This document shows, in pieces, positions 50,161-61,253 of a DNA stretch of 64,000 nucleotides. The translations under genes and the position numbers were made by a program. The stretch is from Stutzerimonas urumqiensis. GTDB taxonomy: Bacteria > Pseudomonadota > Gammaproteobacteria > Pseudomonadales > Pseudomonadaceae. The notes beneath the pieces were generated by a model. The model did not search any database, had not been told where the DNA came from, and saw nothing but the letters and a program-made list of their open reading frames with translations. The DNA is taken from assembly GCF_003640395.1 (NCBI RefSeq), contig NZ_RBZQ01000007.1, positions 62,001 through 126,000 on the forward strand, in the 5' to 3' direction. Every line of letters starts with the position of its first letter. Within the stretch, counting starts at the first letter, position 1.

Positions 50161-50868
50161 TCACGGCATCTGGACTTCGATGACGCCGTCGGCATTGAGG
50201 GTGATGGTCTGGGTGCCGGCTTCTATTTCCGGTACCGGTGCGGCTTCCATCAGGGACTTCATGGCATAGCCGCGGTTGACCGGATGCATGCCGCCTTCGC
50301 TGCCCAGGTTCAGGCTGACCAGCTTGTAGCCGCTACCGCCGAGGGCCTCGGTCGCCAGTTGCGCGCGGGCGCGGAAGGCCGCCACGGCATCCTTCATCAG
50401 GGCTTCTTCGTTCTGCTTGCGGATGGCCTCGGAGACGCTGAAGTGCATCTCGCCCATCTTCAGCGTTTTCAGCAACTCGGCGGTCAGGGTGGAGAGGGCG
50501 GCGAAATCGGTGCTTTCCAGGCGGATTTCGGCGCGCTCGCGCCAGGCGACGATGCGCTCGCCGTCTTCGCCGTAGACCGGGTAGCTGTGGCGGCTGCCAA
50601 GGCTGACCGTGACGCCTTTCTGGGCGCGGGCCTTCTGCAAGGCCGCGTTCAGCGTCTGCGTGGTCTGCGCGGCGAGCTGGGCCGGATCCTCCTGCTGCGC
50701 TTCACTGTAGAGGGTGACGTGCATGCGGTCCTGGACGACTTCGGTGCTGGCATCGGCGTGCAGAGACACCTGGTTGTAGCGCAGCGCATCGTCCGCCATG
50801 GCGGCGGTTCCGGCGATCGAAAGGGCCAGCCCGAGCAGGCAGCTGGGCAACAGGCGGTATGAAAGCAT
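50161..50868 (-). CDS. Periplasmic SIMPL-domain (DUF541) protein
   Basis: The 235-residue protein has a signal peptide (YRLLPSCLLGLALSIAGTAAMA). The mature sequence follows the SIMPL pattern: HADASTEVVQDRMHVTLYSEAQ, AQKGVTVSLGSRHSYPVYG and AQLATEALGGSGYKLVSLNLG. Related proteins such as YggE are linked to oxidative stress resistance, but the biochemical role is unknown. AAAGGATT precedes the ATG at 50868. It is divergent from roxS. Confidence 0.87.
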   Translation of the reverse strand: MLSYRLLPSCLLGLALSIAGTAAMADDALRYNQVSLHADASTEVVQDRMHVTLYSEAQQEDPAQLAAQTTQTLNAALQKARAQKGVTVSLGSRHSYPVYGEDGERIVAWRERAEIRLESTDFAALSTLTAELLKTLKMGEMHFSVSEAIRKQNEEALMKDAVAAFRARAQLATEALGGSGYKLVSLNLGSEGGMHPVNRGYAMKSLMEAAPVPEIEAGTQTITLNADGVIEVQMP

Positions 50869-51006
50869 GGTCGAATCCTTTGCTGGTCGTGAACGGGCGC
50901 GAGCCCTCGGCGGCATGCCGGAGCCGTCTTTCTCTGCGTCCCGTTGCCACATGTCAATAGGGTCCGGGGCGCCTTGGTTATACTCGCCGAACCATTTGGA
51001 GCCCCC

Positions 51007-52260
51007 ATGTACGCACCTGTCCAGCTGCTGTCGGCGAGTCGTCAGAACCTGCGTCGCCTGACGCTCATTCGCATTCTCGTGCTGGCGGCGCAGGCCGGCT
51101 CGGTCGGGCTGGCCTATGCGACGCACCTGTTGCCGCTGCCCTGGCTTGCGCTCTGCGTCACCCTCGCCGTGTCCGGCGCGCTGTGCCTGGCGACCGCGCT
51201 GCGCCTGCGCGGCCCGTGGCCCGTCACCGAACTGGAATACGCCGCGCACCTGGCCGTCGACCTGATCGTGCACAGCGTGCTGCTGTACTACACCGGCGGA
51301 TCGACCAACCCGTTCGTGTCCTACTACCTGGTGCCGCTGACCATCGCCGCGGCAACCCTGCCCTGGCTGTACTCGGTGGTGCTGAGCGGGTTGGCGCTGG
51401 CGGGCTACACGCTCCTGCTGTTCCTCTACGACCCGCTGTTCCTGCCCGGCTCCTACCGCGCGACCTTGCAGATCTACGGCATGTGGCTGAGCTTCGCGCT
51501 GGCCGCCGGGCTGATCACCTTCTTCGTCGCGCGCATGGCCGAAGAGCTGCGCCGACAGGAGCAGTTCCAGGCCCAGCGCCGCGAGGAGAGCATGCGCGAC
51601 CAGCAGTTGCTGGCGGTCGCGACCCAGGCGGCCGGCGCCGCCCATGAGCTCGGCACACCCCTGGCGACCATGAGCGTGCTGCTCAAGGAGCTGCGCCAGA
51701 CGCACCAGGATCCGCACCTGCTCGAAGACCTCGGCCTGCTGCAATCGCAGGTCCAGCTGTGCAAGGAGAGCCTGCAACACCTGGTCCGCGCGGCCGAGGC
51801 GGATCGACGCCAGGCGATTCTCGAGCAGACGGCCCGCGAATGGGTCGAATCGGTGCTCAAGCGCTGGCACCTCATGCGGCCCGAGGCGACCTATCGCTTC
51901 GAGTGCCAGGGGCGCGGCAGCGCGCCGCGCATGATGCCGCCGGCCGACCTCAGCCAGTCCCTGCTGAACCTGCTCAACAACGCCACGGACGCCTCGCCTG
52001 ACAACCTGAACATCCGCCTGGAGTGGGACGCGCAGTGGATCACTGTCACCATCCGCGACAATGGCCCCGGCGTGCCGCTGGCGATTGCCGAGCAGATCGG
52101 GCGGCCGTTCTTCACGACCAAGGGCAAGGGATTCGGCCTGGGCCTGTTCCTCAGCCAGGCGAGCGTGACCCGCGCCGGCGGCACCGTTAAGTTGTACAAC
52201 CACGAGGATGGCGGCACGCTGACCGAGCTGCGGCTTCCCCACGGGGCCACGCGTCCCTGA
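51007..52260 (+). CDS. roxS: Redox sensor histidine kinase RoxS (RegB/PrrB family)
   Basis: The 417-residue kinase has six predicted membrane helices. It carries the RegB quinone-site signature GGSTNPFVSYYLVPLT, the phospho-His at residue 213 (AGAAHELGTPLATM), a nearby Cys252 (QLCKESLQHLV) equivalent to the redox Cys of RegB, and an ATPase domain (NLLNNATDAS, GKGFGLGLFLSQASV). It senses the respiratory redox state and controls terminal oxidases in pseudomonads. TGGAG lies five bases before the ATG at 51007, and a TATACT at 50979 is a possible -10. roxR follows after 20 bases. Confidence 0.93.
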   Translation: MYAPVQLLSASRQNLRRLTLIRILVLAAQAGSVGLAYATHLLPLPWLALCVTLAVSGALCLATALRLRGPWPVTELEYAAHLAVDLIVHSVLLYYTGGSTNPFVSYYLVPLTIAAATLPWLYSVVLSGLALAGYTLLLFLYDPLFLPGSYRATLQIYGMWLSFALAAGLITFFVARMAEELRRQEQFQAQRREESMRDQQLLAVATQAAGAAHELGTPLATMSVLLKELRQTHQDPHLLEDLGLLQSQVQLCKESLQHLVRAAEADRRQAILEQTAREWVESVLKRWHLMRPEATYRFECQGRGSAPRMMPPADLSQSLLNLLNNATDASPDNLNIRLEWDAQWITVTIRDNGPGVPLAIAEQIGRPFFTTKGKGFGLGLFLSQASVTRAGGTVKLYNHEDGGTLTELRLPHGATRP

Positions 52261-52280
52261 TCGATACGCGAGGAGCGGAA

Positions 52281-52841
52281 ATGAGCGACGAACACCTGAT
52301 AGACGGCGAAGAGCATCCCCATCTGCTGCTGGTCGACGACGATGCGACCTTCACCCGCGTGATGGCGCGCGCGATGGACCGGCGCGGTCTGCGCGTGAGC
52401 ATCGCCGGCTCGGCCGAAGAGGGCCTCGTGCTGGCCAGGCAGGACACCCCCGACTATGCCGTGCTCGACCTGAAGATGGACGGCGACTCGGGACTGGTGC
52501 TGCTGCCCAAGCTGCTGGAGCTGGATCCGGAGATGCGCGTCGTCATCCTGACCGGCTATTCGAGCATCGCCACGGCGGTCGAAGCGATCAAGCGCGGAGC
52601 CTGCAATTACCTCTGCAAGCCGGCGGACGCCGATGACGTGCTGGCCGCGTTGCTATCCAAGCACGCCGATCTCGAGACGCTGGTGCCGGAGAATCCGATG
52701 TCGGTCGATCGGCTCCAGTGGGAGCACATCCAGCGCGTGCTCGCCGAGCACGACGGCAATATCTCGGCGACGGCTCGCGCGCTGGGAATGCACCGCCGAA
52801 CGCTGCAGCGCAAGCTGCAGAAGCGCCCCGTGCGGCGCTGA
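52281..52841 (+). CDS. roxR: Redox response regulator RoxR (RegA/PrrA family)
   Basis: The 186-residue regulator has a receiver with the acidic pocket HLLLVDDDATF and phospho-Asp63 (YAVLDLKMDGDSG). A Fis-type helix-turn-helix follows at the C-terminus (HDGNISATARALGMHRRTLQRKL). This architecture and length are those of RegA/PrrA/ActR. It is phosphorylated by RoxS and would regulate respiration genes. The two genes form one operon. Confidence 0.95.
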   Translation: MSDEHLIDGEEHPHLLLVDDDATFTRVMARAMDRRGLRVSIAGSAEEGLVLARQDTPDYAVLDLKMDGDSGLVLLPKLLELDPEMRVVILTGYSSIATAVEAIKRGACNYLCKPADADDVLAALLSKHADLETLVPENPMSVDRLQWEHIQRVLAEHDGNISATARALGMHRRTLQRKLQKRPVRR

Positions 52842-52940
52842 TCGGCGCCTCGGCGATACGCGGCGATCGGCGGTCGGGCTGAGCTCACCCGGCGGCTTTT
52901 TCTCTTACCATGTGCGGCCGAGCCGTCTGCCGAGCCGTCC

Positions 52941-53882
52941 ATGCTTGCCCTAGTTGTCCAGACCCTCAGCGTCACCACGCCCGTCTTCGCCATGCTGCTG
53001 CTGGGCATGGTGCTGAAACGGCTCGGCGCGATCGATGTGGCCTTCATCAATACGGCGTCGAGCCTGGTGTTCAACGCCACCATGCCGGCGCTGCTCTTCC
53101 TGTCGATCTACAACGCCGATCTGGAGACGGCCTTGCAGCCGGCCTTGCTGGGCTATTTCCTGCTGGCCAATGTGGCGGGCTTCTTTCTGATCTGGGGATG
53201 GGCGCGGTGGCGGGTACCGCGGATCGACCGCGGCGTTTACGTCCAGGGCGCCTTCCGCGGCAACAACGGCATCGTCGGGCTCGCGCTGGCGACCAGCCTG
53301 TACGGCGATCTCGGGTTGTCGCTGGGCGGCTTGCTCGCCGGCGCGGTAATCCTCATCTACAACGTCTTTTCCGCCATCGTGCTCGCCGTCTACAGCCCGA
53401 ACGGCAATACGAACCCTCGCGCGATCGCCGTGGGCGTGGCCAAGAACCCGCTGGTGATCGGCGTCTTGTCGGCCATTCCCTTCGCCTATTGGCAAGTGGG
53501 CCTTCCGCAGTGGTTGCTGACCTCGACCGAGTATTTCGCCGGGATGTCGCTGCCGCTGGCGCTGATCTGCATCGGTGGTTCGCTGTCGCTGTCGGCGCTG
53601 CGTGACGGTCGGCGGACCGCCATTGGCTCCAGCCTGATGAAGATGGTCTGGTTTCCGGCGCTGTTCACGGCGCTCGCCTGGCTGCTGGGTTTTCGTGGAG
53701 CGGAGCTTGGTGTGCTGTTTCTCTATTTCGCCAGCCCGACGGCGGCCGCCAGCTATGTGATGGCCCGTGCCGCCAACGCCAACCACCAGCTCGCCTCGGC
53801 CATCATCGTGATGACCACGCTGATGGCGGCGATCACCATCAACCTCGGCATTCTGGCGTTGCAGACCCTCGGCTGGATCTAG
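52941..53882 (+). CDS. AEC-family transporter
   Basis: The 313-residue protein has ten hydrophobic segments and begins MLALVVQTLSVTTPVFAMLLLGMVLKRLG, a pattern of the auxin efflux carrier family. NTASSLVFNATMPALLFLSI and FRGNNGIVGLALATSLYG are conserved regions of the two repeats. Bacterial members move dicarboxylates or amino acids; the substrate here is unknown. The stop overlaps the stop of the convergent exchanger gene (CTAG at 53879-53882). Confidence 0.88.
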   Translation: MLALVVQTLSVTTPVFAMLLLGMVLKRLGAIDVAFINTASSLVFNATMPALLFLSIYNADLETALQPALLGYFLLANVAGFFLIWGWARWRVPRIDRGVYVQGAFRGNNGIVGLALATSLYGDLGLSLGGLLAGAVILIYNVFSAIVLAVYSPNGNTNPRAIAVGVAKNPLVIGVLSAIPFAYWQVGLPQWLLTSTEYFAGMSLPLALICIGGSLSLSALRDGRRTAIGSSLMKMVWFPALFTALAWLLGFRGAELGVLFLYFASPTAAASYVMARAANANHQLASAIIVMTTLMAAITINLGILALQTLGWI

Positions 53883-54964
53883 CCGGCCCCGACTCGGCGA
53901 TGCAGGCGCCAGTAGCGCAGCGCCAGTACCGCCAGGGTGACGGCCGTCAGCGGTAGCGCATACCCCAGCAGCGCATGGCCCAGCGTCTCGGCGAGCGGGC
54001 GCCCGGTGCTGACCAGCACCAGGTAGAGCGTGTAGGCGGCGTAATAGAGGACGAACAGCAGGCCCTCCCAGCGCGCGATGCTGAAGCCGGTGAAGAAGAT
54101 CGGCAGGCACGCGAGCGACACCGCCAACATCACCGGGAAGTCGAACGCCAGCGCGTTGGCGGCCACCGGAATGGGATTCGGCGAGACCAGCGAGGCCAGT
54201 CCGAGTACGCATAGCAGGTTGAAGATGTTGCTGCCAACGATGTTGCCGACGGCGATGTCGCGTTCGCCGCGCAGGGCGGCCATCACCGAGGTGGCCAGCT
54301 CAGGCAGCGAAGTGCCCACGGCGACGACCGTCAAGCCGATCACCAGCTCGGACAAACCCAGTGTCCGGGCGAGCGCCACCGCACCGGTGACCAGAAAGTC
54401 GGAACCCTGTATCAGCAGCGCCAGTCCGGCGACGATGAGCACCAGGTCGCGCCACGCCGGCCGCTGCCCGGCCTGGTCGGCGCCGTACTCGTCGCTGAAC
54501 TCATCCCCGCTGGTGCTCTTGTCCTGGCGGCTCTTGTAGATCAGGAACAGGGTGTAGACGACGATACCGGTGAACAGCAGTGCCCCGTCCAGCCTGCTTA
54601 GGCTTTCGTCGAAGGCCAGCGCATAGGTGGCGGCGCCGGCGACGATCATGATCGGCACGTCGAGGCGAATCAGCTGTCGCGAGACCAGCAGCGGGGCGAT
54701 CAGCGCGCTTGCGCCGAGAATGAGCAACACGTTCGCGATGTTGCTCCCGACAACGTTGCCGATGGCGATGTCGCCGCTGCCATCGAACGCGGCCTTGACA
54801 CTGACGGCCGTCTCCGGCGCGCTGGTGCCGAACGCGACCACCGTCAGGCCGATGATCAGCGGGGAAATGCCGAAGCGTGTCGCCAGCCGGGCGGCTCCGC
54901 GTACCAGCCATTCGGCGCCGAGCACGAGCAGCACCAGTCCGGCGACAAGGTAGACGAACGTCAT
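53879..54964 (-). CDS. CaCA-family calcium/sodium antiporter (YrbG-like), copy 1
   Basis: The 361-residue protein has ten membrane segments in two inverted repeats. The alpha-1 signature is FGTSAPETAVSVKAA with GNVVGSNIANVLLILG; alpha-2 is VGTSLPELATSVMAA with GNIVGSNIFNLLCVLG. Both carry the ion-coordinating Glu and Asn. It would exchange Ca2+ or another cation for Na+ or H+ at the inner membrane. The ATG at 54964 lies five bases after the stop of copy 2, so the two are one operon; a GTG at 54973 is an alternative start. Confidence 0.9.
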   Translation of the reverse strand: MTFVYLVAGLVLLVLGAEWLVRGAARLATRFGISPLIIGLTVVAFGTSAPETAVSVKAAFDGSGDIAIGNVVGSNIANVLLILGASALIAPLLVSRQLIRLDVPIMIVAGAATYALAFDESLSRLDGALLFTGIVVYTLFLIYKSRQDKSTSGDEFSDEYGADQAGQRPAWRDLVLIVAGLALLIQGSDFLVTGAVALARTLGLSELVIGLTVVAVGTSLPELATSVMAALRGERDIAVGNIVGSNIFNLLCVLGLASLVSPNPIPVAANALAFDFPVMLAVSLACLPIFFTGFSIARWEGLLFVLYYAAYTLYLVLVSTGRPLAETLGHALLGYALPLTAVTLAVLALRYWRLHRRVGAG

Positions 54965-54969
54965 GAGTG

Positions 54970-56052
54970 TCACGAATCGGTCTCCGTGGGCGGTTTGTGA
55001 CGGGGTGAAAGCCAAGCATGTAGGCCGCTGGCGATCAGAATGGTGCCGGTGGCCGGCAGCACGAACCAGCTCATCGCGTGACGAAATATGTCGAAGCCGC
55101 CCAGCCCGGTCGAAAACATCGCCAGGTAGAGGATATAGGCCAGGTAGTGCGTGCAGAGCAGCAAGCCTTCCCAGCGTCTGATCCGCATGCCGCTGAGGAA
55201 GATCGGTACGCAGGCGGCGAATACCGCGAGCATCACCGGGAAATCGAACGTCAGGGCATTGGGTGAAATGGACAGGCCATCGGGCGCGACGAGGGCAGCG
55301 GAACCGGTGATCAGCGTGAGGTTGACGATGTTGCTGCCGACGATGTTGCCGACGGCGATGTCGCGTTCGCCGCGCAGTACCGCCAGGAGCGACGTGGCGA
55401 GCTCGGGCAGCGAGGTACCGACTGCCACCAGCGTCAGACCGATCACCCGTTCCGACAGCCCCAGCGCGCGGGCCACCGATACCGCCCCCTCGATGAACAG
55501 GTGAGAGCCCGCGGCCAGTAAACCCAGCCCGACGAGCGCCAGCAGCAGGTTGGCCAGAGGCGGGCGGGCGGGTTCCTGCGCCTCGGTAGCGGATGGGGCG
55601 GTGCCTCGGCTGCGGCGTAGCAGGCATAGCGTGTAGAGCCCGATGGCCGCCAGCAGGCCGACGCCCTCCAGGCGGCCCAGCCTGCCGTTCAGCGCCAGCG
55701 CAAACACCAGCCCGCCGATTCCGAGCATGACTGGCACATCGAAGCGAACGAGCCGGGGCGCGACGGCCAGCGGCGAGACCAGCGCCGAGAGCCCGAGAAT
55801 CAGCAGCACGTTGGCGATGCAGCTGCCCAGGGCATTGCCGACGGCGATGTCGCCTCGTCCGGACAGCGCGGCCTCGACGCTGACGGCGCCTTCGGGAGCG
55901 CTCGTGCCCAGCGCGACCACGGTCAGGCCGATCGTCAATGGCGATCCGCCCAGCCGACGGGCCAGACCCGCCGCACCCTTGACGAGACCTTCGGCGCCAA
56001 GGACCAGCAGGCCGAGTCCGGCGATCAGGTAGGCAAGGGTCAGCGCCGACAT
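54970..56052 (-). CDS. CaCA-family cation antiporter, copy 2, with altered alpha-1 repeat
   Basis: The 360-residue paralogue of the next gene has the same two-repeat layout: LGTSAPEGAVSVEAA and GNALGSCIANVLLILG in alpha-1, VGTSLPELATSLLAV and GNIVGSNIVNLTLITG in alpha-2. In alpha-1 the usual GSN is GSC (Cys78), a change at a conserved position that remains Asn (residue 75) in copy 1. Ion preference may differ. It is the first gene of the pair and is preceded by the gatCAB-side rlpA-like gene on the same strand. Confidence 0.9.
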   Translation of the reverse strand: MSALTLAYLIAGLGLLVLGAEGLVKGAAGLARRLGGSPLTIGLTVVALGTSAPEGAVSVEAALSGRGDIAVGNALGSCIANVLLILGLSALVSPLAVAPRLVRFDVPVMLGIGGLVFALALNGRLGRLEGVGLLAAIGLYTLCLLRRSRGTAPSATEAQEPARPPLANLLLALVGLGLLAAGSHLFIEGAVSVARALGLSERVIGLTLVAVGTSLPELATSLLAVLRGERDIAVGNIVGSNIVNLTLITGSAALVAPDGLSISPNALTFDFPVMLAVFAACVPIFLSGMRIRRWEGLLLCTHYLAYILYLAMFSTGLGGFDIFRHAMSWFVLPATGTILIASGLHAWLSPRHKPPTETDS

Positions 56053-56070
56053 CGAGTGGTCACCCTGCCG

Positions 56071-56481
56071 CTACAAGTCGGCTTCGATGCGCACCCGTAC
56101 CACGCCCTGCTCGATCATGCCCAGCGCCTGAGCCGCGGCGCGCGACAGGTCGATGATGCGCCCCCGGCGAAACGGGCCGCGATCGTTGATACGGACGGTC
56201 ACCTGTTTGCCGTTGTCGAGATTGGTGACGCGAACCTGCGTACCGAACGGGAGTGAACGATGGGCTGCGACCATTGCGGTCTGATCGTGAGTTTCGCCAT
56301 TGGCCGTGCGCTGTCCGTGATGCCGGCGCGCATAGAAGGAGGCCTTGCCCGTCTGGGTGAAGGTGCGTGCCTGTGTAGTCGGCTCGGGCGCCGGCGGCGG
56401 ACTCACCGGCGCGCGATCGGCGCAGGCGGTCAGCAGGGCGAGGAACAGCAAGGCGAGCGGAAGCGGCAACCGGATCGGCAT
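56071..56481 (-). CDS. RlpA-like septal ring lipoprotein (double-psi beta-barrel)
   Basis: The 136-residue lipoprotein has a lipobox ([11 protein letters not shown]) and a Pro-rich linker. A double-psi beta-barrel follows with the family core [33 protein letters not shown] and [20 protein letters not shown]. The catalytic Asp of RlpA (INDRGPF) and the nearby His are present. It lacks the SPOR domain of full RlpA, so it is a short form. Such proteins cleave denuded peptidoglycan in pseudomonads. AAAGGATT precedes the ATG at 56481. Confidence 0.87.
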   Translation of the reverse strand: MPIRLPLPLALLFLALLTACADRAPVSPPPAPEPTTQARTFTQTGKASFYARRHHGQRTANGETHDQTAMVAAHRSLPFGTQVRVTNLDNGKQVTVRINDRGPFRRGRIIDLSRAAAQALGMIEQGVVRVRIEADL

Positions 56482-56563
56482 AGGGAATCCTTTCAGGTGA
56501 TCGGTAGCGAAGTCGCAGCGCGCCTCGTGAGGTGACGACCGGCGCACGTCGGTCACTTCGACG

Positions 56564-56599
56564 CGTGCGTGCGGGCGTTGGTTCACGCCCGCACGCACG
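56564..56599. terminator. 14-bp perfect hairpin just after gatB
   Basis: CGTGCGTGCGGGCG (56564-56577) pairs with CGCCCGCACGCACG (56586-56599) around an eight-base loop. It begins seven bases past the gatB stop. The stem is very stable but lacks a U-tract; it could end gatCAB transcription or stabilise its 3' end. Confidence 0.55.
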
Positions 56600-56605
56600 G
56601 AGAGA

Positions 56606-58051
56606 TCAGCCTTCGAGCTTCTTCTTCAGCAGCTCGTTGACCTGGCCGGGGTTGGCCTTGCCCTTGGAAGCCTTCATCGCCTGGCCGACGAAGAAGCCGA
56701 ACATCTTGCCGCGCTTGGCTTCGTCGCTGGCGCGGTACTGCTCGACCTGCTCGGCATTGGCGGCCAGCACTTCGTCGAGCATCTTCTCGATCGCCCCAGC
56801 GTCGGTGACCTGCTTGAGGCCCTTCTTCTCGATGATTGCGTCGGCCGAGCCTTCGCCGGCGGCCATGGCTTCGAAGACCATCTTCGCGATCTTGCCGCTG
56901 ATAGTGTTGTCCTTGATGCGCAGGATCATGCCGCCCAGCTGCTCGGCGGAAACCGGTGACTGCTCGATGTCCAGGCCTTCCTTGTTGAGCAGGCTGGACA
57001 GCTCGCCCATCACCCAGTTGGCCGCCAGTTTGGCATCGCTGCAGGTGGCGTTGACCTGTTCGAAGTAGTCGGCCATCTCGCGGCTGGCCGACAGCACGCT
57101 GGCATCATAGGTGGACAGACCGAACTCACGCTCGAAGCGCTCGCGCTTCTGGCCGGGCAGCTCCGGCAGGCTGGCGCGCACTTCGTCGAGGAAGCTTTGC
57201 TCGATCACTACCGGCAGCAGGTCAGGGCAGGGGAAGTAGCGGTAGTCGTTGGCTTCTTCCTTGCTGCGCATGGCTTTAGTTTGGTCGGTGTTCGGGTCGT
57301 ACAGGCGGGTTTCCTGCACCACCGTGCCACCGTCCTCGATCAGCTCGATCTGGCGCCGCACCTCGTGGTTGATCGCTTTTTCGATGAAGCGGAAGGAGTT
57401 GACGTTCTTGATCTCGGCGCGGGTGCCGAAGGCTTCCTGGCCTTTCGGGCGTACCGACACGTTGCAGTCGCAGCGCAACGAGCCTTCGGCCATGTTGCCG
57501 TCGCAGATGCCGAGGTAGCGCACCAGGGCGTGGATCGCCTTCACATAGGCGACGGCCTCCTTGGCGCTGCGGATGTCCGGCTCGGAGACGATCTCCAGGA
57601 GCGGCGTGCCGGCACGGTTCAGGTCGATACCGCTCATGCCGTGGAAGTCTTCATGCAGGCTCTTGCCGGCGTCCTCTTCCAGGTGCGCGCGGGTGATGCC
57701 GATGCGGCGCGTGGTGCCGTCTTCCAGGGTGATGTCCAGGTGGCCCTTGCCCACGATGGGGTGATCCATCTGGCTGGTCTGATAGCCCTTGGGCAGGTCG
57801 GGGTAGAAGTAGTTCTTGCGGGCGAAGACGTTCTTCTCGGCGATCTCGGCGTCAATGGCCAGGCCGAACTTGCAGGCCATGCGCACGGCCTCGGCGTTGA
57901 GCACCGGCAGGGTGCCGGGCATGCCGAGGTCGACCAGGCTGGCCTGGGTGTTGGGCTCGGCGCCGAAGGTGGTGGCGCTGCCGGAAAAGATCTTCGACTG
58001 GGTGCTGAGCTGTGCGTGGATTTCCAGCCCGATCACGGTTTCCCATTGCAT
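56606..58051 (-). CDS. gatB: Asp/Glu-tRNA amidotransferase subunit B
   Basis: The 481-residue protein starts [20 protein letters not shown] and contains [13 protein letters not shown] and [18 protein letters not shown] text ([16 protein letters not shown]), diagnostic for GatB. The C-terminal YqeY-type tail ends in [13 protein letters not shown]. It binds misacylated tRNA and activates it with ATP for amidation. It is the last gene of gatC-gatA-gatB. The ATG at 58051 gives the family start. Confidence 0.97.
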   Translation of the reverse strand: MQWETVIGLEIHAQLSTQSKIFSGSATTFGAEPNTQASLVDLGMPGTLPVLNAEAVRMACKFGLAIDAEIAEKNVFARKNYFYPDLPKGYQTSQMDHPIVGKGHLDITLEDGTTRRIGITRAHLEEDAGKSLHEDFHGMSGIDLNRAGTPLLEIVSEPDIRSAKEAVAYVKAIHALVRYLGICDGNMAEGSLRCDCNVSVRPKGQEAFGTRAEIKNVNSFRFIEKAINHEVRRQIELIEDGGTVVQETRLYDPNTDQTKAMRSKEEANDYRYFPCPDLLPVVIEQSFLDEVRASLPELPGQKRERFEREFGLSTYDASVLSASREMADYFEQVNATCSDAKLAANWVMGELSSLLNKEGLDIEQSPVSAEQLGGMILRIKDNTISGKIAKMVFEAMAAGEGSADAIIEKKGLKQVTDAGAIEKMLDEVLAANAEQVEQYRASDEAKRGKMFGFFVGQAMKASKGKANPGQVNELLKKKLEG

Positions 58052-58064
58052 CTGTTCGAACTCC

Positions 58065-61165
<3,101 letters not shown>

Positions 61166-61253
61166 GCCGCACATCATGCGTCGGGCGGGTGGCTGGCGCC
61201 GGTGAGATCCGGTCACTTCCCCGACGCGATGCCTGCGCTACGAGGAAGCCGCC

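Noticed and set aside
49990-50862. A 290-residue plus-strand open frame downstream of speC
   Set aside because: It is antisense to the SIMPL-domain gene and shows no family features.
50869-52242. A long N-terminal extension of the SIMPL-domain gene running antisense through roxS
   Set aside because: The signal peptide begins at 50868 and roxS is intact on the other strand.
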